Positions 36,323 through 45,854 of a stretch of 64,000 bases of DNA are shown here, one piece after another (the stretch's first letter is position 1; each line of letters begins with the position of its first letter). Under the pieces are notes generated by a model. The model was not told the origin of the DNA. It saw only the letters and a list, made by a program, of their open reading frames with translations, and did no database searches. The position numbers and the translations under genes are program-made. The DNA comes from Geomicrobium sp. JCM 19039 (lineage in GTDB: Bacteria; Bacillota; Bacilli; Bacillales; Marinococcaceae): the NCBI RefSeq assembly GCF_000698145.1, contig NZ_BAXB01000001.1, positions 186,001 through 250,000 on the forward strand. The letters run 5' to 3'.

Positions 36323-37799
36323 CATCATAATCTTATTATTAATCATTCCTCTTATAACCGGTCTGGTTTTAATCTTCTTTAGAAATCATTTGCGATTGCA
36401 GCGATGGACCAGTCTTATCAGTCTTATTATTAACGGGATTGTCGCCGTTGTTGTCATACAACACGTTCATATTCAAGGCACACAAACGTTGAACCTCGGT
36501 GGTTGGGAGCCGCCATTTGGGATTGTCATTGTGGCTGATATGTTGGCGATGCTGCTCGTGTTAGCGACGATTATCGTGGCCATCACCTGTTTGTTGTACG
36601 CGTTTAAAACCATTGGGGAAGAGAGGGAACGCTTTTACTTTTATACGTTCTTTCATTTTATGCTTGTCGGTGTTATGGGATCATTCTTAACCGGCGACTT
36701 GTTCAACTTGTTCGTATTCTTCGAAGTGATGCTCCTATCTTCTTACGTACTGATCTCTCTAGGGGGAGGGAAAAGGCAGCTTCGAGAGTCGATTAAATAT
36801 GTACTCGTTAACATCGTGTCTTCAATGTTCTTCCTTGTAGCCATCGGTTACTTATACGGAATTACAGGAACGTTGAACTTTGCACATATGTCGATGCGCA
36901 TTGCAGAGGCAGGACAAGATGGTCTCATTACAACGGTGGCGATTTTCTTAATGCTCGTCTTTGCACTTAAGGCAGCATTGCTCATGTATTTCTGGTTACC
37001 TGGGCCGTACGGAGCACCACCGATGGCAATTTCAGCACTGTTTGCCGCTCTTTTAACGAAAGTAGGAATCTATGCGATCTTTAGGATGTTTTCCCTTGTG
37101 TTTTATCACCAAGAGGGAATGACACACCAGATTCTTGCGTGGCTTGGAATTATAACGATGATTCTCGGTGCAATAGGTGCCGCTGCACATTGGAGCTTAC
37201 GAAAGATTCTCGCGTATAACGTCGTTGTTGCGGTTGGTTTTATGATCGCTGGTTTTGCCATCTTTACAACAACGTCAATGGCAGGATCTGTTTTCTATAT
37301 TGTGCATGACATGCTCGTTAAAGCGCTGCTCTTTATTCTCGGTGGAATCATGATTGGATTGACGGGCACAGACAAATTAAGAGAAATGAGCGGGATGATT
37401 CGAAATCACGCTGCGTTGGGGTGGATGTTCTTTATTGCGGCACTTGCACTTGCAGGTGTTCCACCGCTCAGTGGCTTTATGGGTAAACTGTTAGTGTTGC
37501 ATGAGGCTATTGGTGAAGGCTTTTATGTCATTGCGGCCGTCGGTTTGATTACGAGTTTGATGGTTCTCTACTCTGTCGTGAAGATATTCATTAACGGCTT
37601 CTGGGGTGAAAACCAATTAAGTGTTGAAGATGAGAAGATGTCAACAAAAGGAACGCTTTTGCCTTGTGCGATTTTGACCGTCTTAGTTATTGGTATGGGT
37701 GTAGGTGCAGAGTTTGTCAGTCCATATATCATGCAAGCAGCAGAAGTGATGAGCAATCCTTCACTATATATTGATGCAGTGATGCAGATTACGGAGTAA
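36315..37799 (+). CDS. mrpD: Mrp antiporter subunit D (NuoM/N-like)
   Basis: 494 residues, full length. Visible are the Glu in LFNLFVFFEVMLLSSYVLIS, the Lys in FALKAALLMYFWLPGPYGAP, the His/Lys region HDMLVKALLFILGG and the end helix after GFMGKLLVLHEA. Together with MrpA it forms the proton-translocating part. It is uninterrupted, unlike mrpA. Confidence 0.96.
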   Translation: MTNIIILLLIIPLITGLVLIFFRNHLRLQRWTSLISLIINGIVAVVVIQHVHIQGTQTLNLGGWEPPFGIVIVADMLAMLLVLATIIVAITCLLYAFKTIGEERERFYFYTFFHFMLVGVMGSFLTGDLFNLFVFFEVMLLSSYVLISLGGGKRQLRESIKYVLVNIVSSMFFLVAIGYLYGITGTLNFAHMSMRIAEAGQDGLITTVAIFLMLVFALKAALLMYFWLPGPYGAPPMAISALFAALLTKVGIYAIFRMFSLVFYHQEGMTHQILAWLGIITMILGAIGAAAHWSLRKILAYNVVVAVGFMIAGFAIFTTTSMAGSVFYIVHDMLVKALLFILGGIMIGLTGTDKLREMSGMIRNHAALGWMFFIAALALAGVPPLSGFMGKLLVLHEAIGEGFYVIAAVGLITSLMVLYSVVKIFINGFWGENQLSVEDEKMSTKGTLLPCAILTVLVIGMGVGAEFVSPYIMQAAEVMSNPSLYIDAVMQITE

Positions 37800-37812
37800 A
37801 AGAGGTGAGAGA

Positions 37813-38295
37813 ATGCCGATTCAGTTATTAGTTAACATTTTTATTGCTGTTCTATGGATGTTTTTGCAAAATGATTGGAGCATCAGCACGTTTACGTTAG
37901 GGTATATTCTCGGCCTCTTGTTAATCTTCCTCATGCGAAGGTTTTTCAACGCTCCTTTCTATCTGAAACGTGTCGGTGCATTAGTGTCCTTGTTAATCTT
38001 ATTTGTACGAGAGTTGATTTCTTCGAGTATTCTCATTACAAAACAGATTATGAGTCCGAAACTAACAATTAAACCAGGGATATTCACGATGGAAACATCA
38101 CTGGAGACAGATTTTGAAATTACGCTTTTAGCATTGCTATTAATGCTCACACCGGGCTCTGTTGTTGTTGAGCTTTCTGAAGATGGTAAGACATTCTACA
38201 TGCATGCAATGGACATTCCGGATTCGAGTGACATGGTACTGCGCTCAAAAGATCAATTTGAAAAAGCGATTAAGGGGGTAACAAGAGATGTTTGA
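37813..38295 (+). CDS. mrpE: Mrp antiporter subunit E
   Basis: 160 residues. N-terminal helices (LLVNIFIAVLWMFLQNDWSI, the FTLGYILGLLLIFLMRR family motif) precede the conserved LTPGSVVVELSEDGKTFYMH. GAGGTGAGAG precedes the ATG. It overlaps mrpF by 8 bases. Confidence 0.95.
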   Translation: MPIQLLVNIFIAVLWMFLQNDWSISTFTLGYILGLLLIFLMRRFFNAPFYLKRVGALVSLLILFVRELISSSILITKQIMSPKLTIKPGIFTMETSLETDFEITLLALLLMLTPGSVVVELSEDGKTFYMHAMDIPDSSDMVLRSKDQFEKAIKGVTRDV

Positions 38296-38569
38296 TGTTG
38301 TACTTCTCATTTCGCTATTGCTTCTTACCCTTTCTATACTCGTTGGATTGTACCGAGTCATTAAAGGTCCATCGATGCCAGACCGCGTCTATGCTCTGGA
38401 CTTAATTGGGATTAATATGATTGCACTGATTGCCGTCTTTTCCATTTATATGAGGTCGACCGCTTATCTCGAAGCGGTTCTCTTACTAGGGATCTTAGCA
38501 TTTATTGGTACAGTCGCCTTTGCCAAATACATTGAGAGAGGTGTCGCCATTGAACGTAACGACGATTGA
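38288..38569 (+). CDS. mrpF: Mrp antiporter subunit F
   Basis: 93 residues with three helices and the conserved GPSMPDRVYALDLIGINMIA, which contains the acidic residue needed for function in studied Mrp systems. It overlaps mrpE and mrpG. Confidence 0.95.
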   Translation: MFDVVLLISLLLLTLSILVGLYRVIKGPSMPDRVYALDLIGINMIALIAVFSIYMRSTAYLEAVLLLGILAFIGTVAFAKYIERGVAIERNDD

Positions 38570-38948
38570 AGTGATTGTTAGTGTGTTGGTATTGTTCGGT
38601 GTCATCCTCGCCTTGATTAGTGCATTTGGTCTCGTACGATTGCCAGACGTCTATACGAGGTCCCACGCTGCGACCAAAAGTGCTACACTCGGCGTACTCG
38701 TCACGTTGACAGGTGCCTTTATGTTTTTTGGTCTTGAAGAAGGATTTTTTAGCATTCGTCTCGTGCTTGGAATTGTATTCGTCTTCTTGACCGCACCTGT
38801 TGCAGGTCATCTTGTCTGCAGAGCAGCTTATCGAAGTGGTGTCCCACTAGATAAGAGGACGGTTCAAGACGATTTAGAGCCAATTCTCGGGACGCAAGAA
38901 GAGCGACAAGCTGAGAACAAAGAACGACATCGTCGCCCGCATTCATAA
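38550..38948 (+). CDS. mrpG: Mrp antiporter subunit G
   Basis: 132 residues from TTG at 38550, chosen because GAGAGGTG lies 8 bases upstream and the protein then starts NVTTIEVIVSVLVLFGV as in the family. LVRLPDVYTRSHAATKSATL is the hallmark. The C-terminal 30 residues are charged. It is the last gene of the operon. Confidence 0.94.
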   Translation: MNVTTIEVIVSVLVLFGVILALISAFGLVRLPDVYTRSHAATKSATLGVLVTLTGAFMFFGLEEGFFSIRLVLGIVFVFLTAPVAGHLVCRAAYRSGVPLDKRTVQDDLEPILGTQEERQAENKERHRRPHS

Positions 38949-38952
38949 ACAC

Positions 38953-38988
38953 GAAGACCTGCGCCTTAGACGAAAGGTGCAGGTCTTT
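38953..38988 (+). terminator. Terminator of the mrp operon
   Basis: GAAGACCTGC(G)CCTT pairs with AAGG(T)GCAGGTCTTTG around AGACGA, followed by TTGTTGTTG. Confidence 0.75.
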
Positions 38989-39100
38989 GTTGTTGATTTG
39001 TAAACAATTCCTTCTTTTGTGTAAAAGTTCCTTCTCGTGTCTTGTCGATATATGAGATTTTGCTACGATAGAAGTAATCTTATAGGAGGTGGGAGAACGA

Positions 39101-41013
39101 ATGAAAAAGAATATTGTAGCCTTCGGTCTAGGGGCTTCATTGCTTTGTCTACCCGCAGTGACAGATGCAGCAGATGTTTCTCGAGGGGAATTCTTGAAGA
39201 GTATGATGACGAGTTTAAATGTTGAGGTTCATCATTATGATACAGAGTCTCTTCCGTTTGAAGATGTGAATGATGAGTATAAACCTTATGTAGCGGCTGC
39301 TTTAGAGCTAGGAATCACAACCGGGAGAACGGAGACAACATTTGGGACAGATGACCCGGTTACCCGTGCGCATGCTTCATTATTTCTCACACGAGCGATG
39401 AATTTGCAAACAGATAATTTAGATGCAATCGAACGACTTACTGACATTCATGAGAACAGTTGGGGTGTTGAGGCAATAGCGGCGACCGCAGCGTATGGCA
39501 TTATGACGGGATATTCAGACGGCTCCATACGACCGGCACAAACGATTTATCCTCACCAAGTCGAGTCCATTCTAAATCGGGTTGACGAGCAGTTTGATCG
39601 TTATTCGATTGTCCATACGAATGATATACACGGACGTGTCGTAGAGGAGCTTGACGAAGATGTGATGGGCTTACCACGTGTTCACACGATCTACAATCAC
39701 ATTAAAGAGACGAGCGAAGGTACGCTCCTCTTAGATGCAGGAGACACGTTCCACGGTACGAACAATGTCCATTTCACCGAAGGACAAGCAATGGTTGATC
39801 TGATGAATCACATTGGTTTTGATGCGATGGCTGCAGGCAACCATGAATTTAACTATGGATATGAGCGGTTAGTTGAACTAAGTGATCAAGCGAATTTTGA
39901 CGTGTTAGCAAGCAACGTCATTGTTGAGGAAACGGGAGATCCTCTGCTTGAGAGAAACACCATTCTAGAGCTAGGAGATAAAACAGTAGGCGTTATCGGG
40001 ATTGTAACAGAAGATACACCAATTCGTACGCACCCGAGTAATGTGGAAGGCTTAGCATTTTATGATGATGTCGAGATTGCCAAACGTGAAGTTGAAGCCA
40101 TGCAAGATGATGTGGACCACGTCATTCTACTTACACACTCCGGTCACGCTGTTGAACAAACGATGGCTGAAGAGATTGAAGGCGTAGACCTAGTCATTGG
40201 GGGTCATAGTCACACAGCGGTTGAACGTCCGTTTTATGAATCGGGAACGTTCGTCGCCCAAGCGCATGAGCATACGAAAGCCGTAGGCGTTGTAAATATG
40301 TTTTATTACGAGGGAGAATTGGCGTCAATGAACGGGCAGCTCATCCGTGATGATGGCTCTAGGTTTGAAAACCATCCTGACACCGAAGATAAAGTTCGAG
40401 CGTCGTCTCTGAAGTGGAGGAAGCTCTCGGTGAAGTGGTTGGGCAGACGAGTGAGCGTCTCGTTGGCGACCGTGAAGTTGTCCGCTCAGCCGAATCCAAT
40501 CTTGGTAACTTAATTACCGATGCGATGCGTGAGCGCACTGGCGCTGACATTGCTTTTATGAATGGTGGGGGAATTCGTGACAGTATTGATACAGGCGAAG
40601 TGACGATGCATGACGTTGTGAATGCATTCCCATTTATTAATCTTGTTGAAGCCCAAAAGATGACAGGCGACGTCATTGCTCAGGCACTTGAAGAATCTGT
40701 CAGCCTATATCCTGAGAGCAATGGTGGTTTCTTACATGTCTCGGGAATGAGCTTTACGTATGACCCGAATGCTGAACCGTACAACCGCGTGCAAGACGTT
40801 ATGATTGGTGATGAACCATTGGACGCCGAAGCCGAGTATGTCGTGGGGACAAATGACTTTCTAGCAGCTGGAGGCGACGGTTATTCTATGTTTAGCGATC
40901 AGGAAGTCGTTTTGTCAACAGGTGAGCTGTTAAGTGAAATCTTGATTGACTACTTTCAGTCTGGTGCAACAATTCCAAGCGTTGAAGATCGCATCACACA
41001 AGTAGAATCATAA
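39101..41013 (+). CDS. SLH-domain 5'-nucleotidase / metallophosphoesterase (one frameshift)
   Basis: About 637 residues. A signal peptide (IVAFGLGASLLCLPAVTDA) is followed by about two S-layer-homology repeats (VSRGEFLKSMMTSLNV; GITTGRTETTFGTDDPVTRA; GIMTGYSDGSIRPAQTIYP). A UshA/YfkN-type calcineurin domain follows (YSIVHTNDIHGRVVEEL, AAGNHEFNYGYERL, LVIGGHSHTAVERP), then the 5'-nucleotidase C-terminal domain (NLGNLITDAMRERTGADIAF, AAGGDGYSMF). It should hydrolyse nucleotides at the cell surface while held by secondary wall polymer. A one-base indel near 40405 links EDKVRA to VVSEVEEALGEVVGQTSERL. The ATG at 39101 follows AGGAGGTG. Confidence 0.9.
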
Positions 41014-41029
41014 ACGTACAACCCAATCA

Positions 41030-41065
41030 CCACACCAAAATCTATTGAGATTTTGGTGTGGCTTT
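41030..41065 (+). terminator. Terminator of the SLH nucleotidase gene
   Basis: CCACACCAAAATCT (41030-41043) pairs perfectly with AGATTTTGGTGTGG (41048-41061), followed by CTTTT. Confidence 0.88.
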
Positions 41066-41101
41066 TCAGTACATATGTGGTTCGTACGATAAGGGGGGAA
41101 T

Positions 41102-41566
41102 GTGTTGTCGCGTTGGCATCGGCATCTAGGGATCTATGGAGTTTGCTACGATCACAATAAACTACTCGTCATTCACAAAATTAAAGGTCCGTATAAAGAC
41201 ATGTTTGATTTGCCAGGCGGGTCTATAAATGAGTACGAAACGTTGAGGCAAGCTTTGAAAAGGGAATTTCTTGAAGAAACAGGTCAAAACATTTTGATCA
41301 ATCATCAAATTGGCACGTTTGATTTTTTAGTTGATTATCGTTATAAACAGACAGACCTGACGCATCATATCGCCATTTTCGTCGATGTCTCAATTGAACA
41401 TTGGACTACGCCTGAAATAGAAGCTCAGCTCAAAGGTCAAGCGGTGACGACAAATGATTCGAGTGGTGTTGAATGGATCGGGTTAGAGGAGATGACGGAG
41501 TTGAACAGTTCACCGCTCGTAAGAAAGGCTGCTGCATACATCTTAAATGGAAATGTGCCATTATAA
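41102..41566 (+). CDS. Nudix hydrolase
   Basis: 154 residues. The Nudix box is GSINEYETLRQALKREFLEE followed by TG, which fits the G-x5-E-x7-REUxEExGU pattern. The substrate, probably a nucleoside diphosphate derivative, is unknown. The GTG at 41102 follows GGGGGG. A hairpin terminator lies after the stop. It is convergent with the mhqD-like gene. Confidence 0.88.
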   Translation: MLSRWHRHLGIYGVCYDHNKLLVIHKIKGPYKDMFDLPGGSINEYETLRQALKREFLEETGQNILINHQIGTFDFLVDYRYKQTDLTHHIAIFVDVSIEHWTTPEIEAQLKGQAVTTNDSSGVEWIGLEEMTELNSSPLVRKAAAYILNGNVPL

Positions 41567-41577
41567 CGAATGTAAAA

Positions 41578-41605
41578 GGCTGCCTTCGTATTGAAGAGGC
41601 AGCCC
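41578..41605. terminator. Terminator between the Nudix gene and the mhqD-like gene
   Basis: AGGCTGCCTTC pairs with GAAGAGGCAGCC, with one bulge, around GTATT. It lies between two convergent genes. Confidence 0.75.
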
Positions 41606-41621
41606 AATGCATGAATGTGTA

Positions 41622-42227
41622 TTAGAAATTCTTTTTGAACCATGCAGAAGCTTCGTTTACTTCAGTTTGAGTTAATTGGTGACCGCCTGGTTCCCAATGA
41701 AGGTGTACATCAGCATCTGCACCTTTGAGCAAGTTTGTTAGTTCTTCCGTTTCTTCAGGACGACAAATTGGATCATGTTCTCCAGCACCAATAAAGATCG
41801 GAGTGTTAGCTAAGTTTGGAAGATCAATGCCACGCCTTGGGACCATCGGGTGATGAAGCACTGCCCCTTTAAGTGCGTGTTCAAAATGGAAAAGCAAGCT
41901 AGCGGCAATGTTTGCCCCGTTAGAATATCCAACGGCAACGATGTTGTTGCGATCAAATCCGTACTGTTCTGCACTTTGGTCGAGAAATTCTGCTAACTCT
42001 TTCGTGCGAAAAATCAAGTCCTCTTCATCAAATACACCTTCTCTTAAGCGACGGAAGAAACGTGGCATACCATTTTCAGAAACGTTTCCTCTTACACTGA
42101 GTACAGAAGATCCAGGTGAAATTAATTGGCTGAGTGGAAGTAAGTCTTGCTCATCTCCACCCGTCCCGTGCAAAAGTAGCAGAACAGGTTTTTGGCTGTC
42201 GGTACCTTTTTGAAAAATGTGTTTCAT
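41622..42227 (-). CDS. mhqD: MhqD-like carboxylesterase/phospholipase
   Basis: 201 residues of the phospholipase/carboxylesterase alpha/beta-hydrolase group. The oxyanion region VLLLLHGTGGDEQDLLPLSQ, the nucleophile motif AVGYSNGANIAASL, the acidic FIGAGEHDPICRPEET and the final His in WEPGGHQLTQTEV complete a triad. B. subtilis MhqD lies in the MhqR regulon of quinone and thiol-reactive stress. Here the gene is third in a marR-dioxygenase-esterase unit, which supports the name. AAGGAG precedes the ATG. Confidence 0.85.
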   Translation of the reverse strand: MKHIFQKGTDSQKPVLLLLHGTGGDEQDLLPLSQLISPGSSVLSVRGNVSENGMPRFFRRLREGVFDEEDLIFRTKELAEFLDQSAEQYGFDRNNIVAVGYSNGANIAASLLFHFEHALKGAVLHHPMVPRRGIDLPNLANTPIFIGAGEHDPICRPEETEELTNLLKGADADVHLHWEPGGHQLTQTEVNEASAWFKKNF

Positions 42228-42233
42228 AATGTT

Positions 42234-43207
42234 TCACTCCTTATGCCAAGTAGTATTCAATGGCAGTAGTTTGGCTTCAATTTGGTCTCGTTTATTCTCC
42301 AGAAATGGAGGTAATGAAAGAGATTCACCCAATCGATGTTCCGCTTCGTCTATCAGAAAACCAGGTTCATCGGTGGCAATCTCAAACAGAATGCCATTTG
42401 GGTCTCTTACATACAACGATTGAAAGTAATAGCGATCAACAAAACCAGAGTTAGGTATACCTAACTCATTCACATTGTCGACCCAGTTTAGAAGTTCTTC
42501 ACGATTTTTTACACGAAAAGCAACATGGTGAACACCACCTCGACCGGGACGTTGAAAATGAAGTGCCGGGTCACGTATGACGTGCACCTCGTCGGTCGTC
42601 TGTTCGCTAGACATAGCGAGTCGATACAATGTTTTCTTTTCATCTACTGTTTCTTCGTGTACGACATGCATGCCAAATACCGTTGTGAGTAACTTTAGGG
42701 TTGGCTTTTCATTTCGCACACTAATCTCAATAGGACCCAACCCGTGAATCGCTTTTGATTCAGGACGGGAGAGTGCTGCCAAGGTGAACCATCTGGCGAG
42801 GGGGTGTCCGGATCATTCGAGACGATCCTCAATCGTTGCCCTTCGAAGTCTTGAAAAGGAAGGACGAGTTTTCCGGCCCAGCGACTGATTACTCCGTGTT
42901 CAATGTTTTTGTCGAGAAAGCGTTCTTTCCAATACTGCAACGCCTGTTCATTGGCCACTCGAAATGAAGTGCTTGAAATGCTACCTGACCCGTGTTTGTT
43001 CACTTCAGCTTCTGGCATTTCAAAGAACGTGATCTTTGATCCTGGGGTTCCAGTTTGATCACCATAAAACAAATGATATACGCCTAGGTCGTCTTGATTA
43101 ACAGATTTTTTCACGAGTCTTAAGCCTAGAATTTTCGTGTAAAAGTCATAATTTGCGCTTGCATGGGCGGTGATGGCGGACACGTGATGAATGCCACGTA
43201 AGTGCAA
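42234..43207 (-). CDS. Ring-cleaving dioxygenase, MhqA/MhqO-like (one frameshift)
   Basis: About 323 residues of the two-domain vicinal-oxygen-chelate family. The N-terminal half has RGIHHVSAITAHASANYDFY, with the first metal His, and LRLVKKSVNQDD. The C-terminal half has GRGGVHHVAFRVKNREELLN, with the second His, and SLYVRDPNGILFEIATDEPG with the Glu ligand. The frame breaks near 42780 (after PDGSPW, continuing AALSRPESKAIHGLGPIEIS) by one base. The TTG start at 43207 follows AAGGAGAG and lies 2 bases from the marR stop. In B. subtilis such enzymes open quinone or hydroquinone rings under MhqR control. Confidence 0.87.
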
Positions 43208-43208
43208 G

Positions 43209-43646
43209 TTAATTCTCTCCTTGTTTATGAAGTATATTGAGCAGTCGAAGCAGTTCTTTTTGATCAGCCGTATCAAGCTCAGCAAATTGGTCAATTTGAA
43301 ACTGTTCTTGCTGCGGAACAACTTCCTCGTAGAAGGTGGTTCCTTCGTCTGTTAAAGACAAGTATTTGGTTTTCCAATCTTGCTGCCTCATAATCAGGCC
43401 ACGTTCTTCCATCTTTTTAACGAGGTGTGTAATGTTCCCTTTTGTAACGAGTAGCTTTTCAGCTAAATGTTGCTGAGTTACGGGCTGATGGGCGCCTACT
43501 TGTACGAGTAGATCAAATTGCGCGGTCGTTAACTGCCACTGTTCAAGGTGTTTATTGGAGGCTTTAATGCTTTGATTGTAGAAACGAGCCAACCTAAACC
43601 ATAATAATATGGCGAGTCGGCGGTCATGTGTCGATGTGTGGTCCAT
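43209..43646 (-). CDS. MarR-family regulator, MhqR-like
   Basis: 145 residues. A winged helix of MarR type is clear: TTAQFDLLVQVGAHQPVTQQ, then LLVTKGNITHLVKKMEERGL and the wing QDWKTKYLSLTDEGTTFYEE. It heads the three-gene unit with a ring-cleaving dioxygenase and a MhqD-like esterase, as in the quinone-stress regulon of B. subtilis. It therefore probably represses this unit through the inverted repeat directly upstream; that is inference. GGAGGTCATTC precedes the start. Confidence 0.85.
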   Translation of the reverse strand: MDHTSTHDRRLAILLWFRLARFYNQSIKASNKHLEQWQLTTAQFDLLVQVGAHQPVTQQHLAEKLLVTKGNITHLVKKMEERGLIMRQQDWKTKYLSLTDEGTTFYEEVVPQQEQFQIDQFAELDTADQKELLRLLNILHKQGEN

Positions 43647-43661
43647 AGAATGACCTCCTTA

Positions 43662-43689
43662 TTTATCAGTATAAAGATAAACTGATAAA
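43662..43689 (-). promoter_or_regulatory. Inverted repeat upstream of the MarR gene (likely operator)
   Basis: TTTATCAGT (43662-43670) and ACTGATAAA (43681-43689) are exact inverted repeats, 10 bases apart and 15 bases before the marR start. This is where an autorepressor would bind. Confidence 0.65.
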
Positions 43690-43845
43690 ACCACAAACGA
43701 TATGCTTGGGATATGATGAAACATTTGGTACTCATTGAGGGATATTCCGAGGCAGACGGAGAATAACTCTTGCTGTGAAAGCAAAAGTACTACATCGTCG
43801 TTAATGTTCATGATTAAAGTGACAAACGATATGGGGAAGAGAGGA

Positions 43846-43992
43846 TTACTCTTGCATCGACAGTAATTCAAATTGTAAAACGATCGATGGTGAATAAAAA
43901 GAAATGCACGGAATGCGCTCATCGAGAATGCCCACGTGTAAAAAGATGTGCCAATCGTAATCGTTATAGAGGGCAAGGGCAGTCACTATCAT
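43846..43992 (-). CDS. Possible small protein of 48 residues
   Basis: The ATG at 43992 has AAAGGAGG only 4 bases upstream. It encodes MIVTALALYNDYDWHIFLHV and a further 28 residues without a clear helix or motif. It lies next to the truncated end of repeat F and may be a gene fragment. Only the ribosome site supports it. Confidence 0.25.
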   Translation of the reverse strand: MIVTALALYNDYDWHIFLHVGILDERIPCISFYSPSIVLQFELLSMQE

Positions 43993-44056
43993 CGCCTCCT
44001 TTATGCGAGAATCATCACCTCTAAAGCGGTATTTAAAGTTGATATCAAACTTATAA

Positions 44057-44610
44057 TTCAGACTACAAGTGCAACATTGGAGGCCAAAAATCGGCCCCCG
44101 TGTTTTCAATGCACTCCAGAGCATAAGTGCAACATCGGTGGCCCCAAAAGACGTCCACCGTGTTTTCTTTATACTCCAGAACACAAGGGCGACAAGATTC
44201 ACGTTTCTGCCTCTTGGCTACGGTGTGTGGAAAGAAGTCCAAATGCCCCATATATTCATTAATGTGACACTTGAGAAAGAAAAATCATCATTTTAAACGT
44301 GAATGCGCACATAAACGGTGCCAACTGTCACAAATATTGCGATTTGTGACAGTTGCGTGCCGAAAGTGCCAGGTTTGAGGGCTGGATTGTCACATACGTG
44401 ACCGGCCATCACACGCTTGTGCCAGGTGGTGACCCTAGGTCACGACTTTTTACCCTTCGGCAAACGTTTTTCGTGTTGTCCGCAACCCTTACAGTGACGA
44501 ACAACGATCGGCAAACAGATGAATTTCAACACCCAATATGCAAGCATTCACTCGCAAAGACCGATCTCAGTCATCGGATTCAGTGAATTTCTTTCGTTCA
44601 ACTTATTTAG
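44057..44610 (-). repeat. Mosaic repeat locus F, type 3 module (reversed, truncated)
   Basis: A 554-bp module reading right to left from the terminus CTAAATAAGTTGAACGAAAG (on the minus strand, ending at 44610). It matches 57297-57940 and the right part of locus A. It contains the hairpins 44429-44443 and 44322-44355 and three tandem 58-60 bp units. It stops near 44057, after the last unit, so its second terminus is missing. The AT-rich flank 43993-44056 is unrelated. Non-coding. Confidence 0.82.
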
Positions 44611-44640
44611 AAAACCCGAGCAGAGGCTCGGGTTTTCTAG
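44611..44640 (-). terminator. Terminator of the moxR-DUF58-DUF4129 unit
   Basis: AAAACCCGAGC (44611-44621) pairs with GCTCGGGTTTT (44626-44636) around AGAG, directly at the stop of the DUF4129 gene and abutting repeat F. Confidence 0.85.
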
Positions 44641-45854
44641 TTTTTCAAATGTTTCTTAATTCGTTTCGTTTCTTTTTTAAACCAGTCAGTGTCTCGTTCA
44701 TCAATCGTTCGGTGACCATAGCGGGCACCTTCGTACACATCAACGTACGATGTTAAATCAAAGTCAGTGAGATTTTTCGTCACAATGAGCAACCATTGAT
44801 GAATGGTTTGCCTAGGGTCTCTTGGCACCTCTTTTTTCTTAGCGTACTGTTCCAATTTCTCGACTTCTTTTCGAATAAGCTGTTGTTTGTCTGGAGCGGA
44901 ATAAAGGTTTTTAAATCGATTTGTTAATGTTTTTTGCAGTCCAGATGAAGCATTTTGGACGAGGTGGTTGTTTTGTGCGTAATCTTCATTTCCGCGGATC
45001 ACTTTTCGTATGAAGATGACAGCCAACACGATACAAACGAGAAACGTGAGTGTCGCAAAGATCCAAGTGATGTCAAACAGTTCAGTTGGAACGTACGTTT
45101 CCTGTTCTTCAAGAGAACCTGCGCCCATCTCGATTTCTGCTTCAAGGGGAGGTTCCACATCTTCTGGAGCGATTAACGCAAACAGCATTCCAAATAGTTG
45201 GAAAATGGGTGTGACGATGAACGTTAGTAACGTGAGTAAACCTTCAATGATCATTGCTACCATTCGTTCAATAATGGATAAATTGAAATAGATGACCGTT
45301 AAAATGAGCAATAAAGCTCCAATGAGTCCACCTTGCCATGCAATGAGCGTTTGGTTACTTTTGCCGTTATTTGTACTCATAAAAGATAACGTTAAATACG
45401 TGATTGCGGTGATTGTCATACTCGCTAAGTAAAAAAACAACTCCGTTACTGGAAGTGTTGCCCCGAAACTTTGGAGAAAAGCGACGACCATCACGTTCAT
45501 CCCGATTAAAACAAGGAATCTCCCAACGAGTCGCTCAAATACCGAAAACGGTTGATGAGAAATAATTCGATACATCACGAGCAATTGAATGAGAAGTACT
45601 GGAATGAGTATGATTTGATACACACCCCACCCAACGACAAATAGGAGAAGTAAAGCCCCAATAATGAAAAGTCTTTGCTTTTTTTTTGGCGTTTCTACAG
45701 CCCATACGAGAACGAATGAGCAAGTGAACACGAACAAAACGAGTTGGAGCAATGGAAAGCTCGGTGAAATGAGTGCATAGATCACATAGAATAATCCGAG
45801 TAATAGATTCACTTCAATTCCAGTGTAGAAACCGAACATAATCTTACGAGCCAT
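44637..45854 (-). CDS. DUF4129 domain membrane protein
   Basis: 405 residues. Seven or eight hydrophobic helices fill the first 240 residues; an acidic loop (APEDVEPPLEAEIEMGAGSL) and another helix follow. The C-terminal 110 residues are the cytoplasmic DUF4129 domain (EVPRDPRQTIHQWLLIVTKN, VYEGARYG). In other bacilli the third gene of this cluster (YebA type) also carries an extracellular transglutaminase-like domain between the helices; here none is seen and the protein is much shorter. It overlaps the DUF58 gene by 11 bases. Confidence 0.8.
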   Translation of the reverse strand: MARKIMFGFYTGIEVNLLLGLFYVIYALISPSFPLLQLVLFVFTCSFVLVWAVETPKKKQRLFIIGALLLLFVVGWGVYQIILIPVLLIQLLVMYRIISHQPFSVFERLVGRFLVLIGMNVMVVAFLQSFGATLPVTELFFYLASMTITAITYLTLSFMSTNNGKSNQTLIAWQGGLIGALLLILTVIYFNLSIIERMVAMIIEGLLTLLTFIVTPIFQLFGMLFALIAPEDVEPPLEAEIEMGAGSLEEQETYVPTELFDITWIFATLTFLVCIVLAVIFIRKVIRGNEDYAQNNHLVQNASSGLQKTLTNRFKNLYSAPDKQQLIRKEVEKLEQYAKKKEVPRDPRQTIHQWLLIVTKNLTDFDLTSYVDVYEGARYGHRTIDERDTDWFKKETKRIKKHLKN

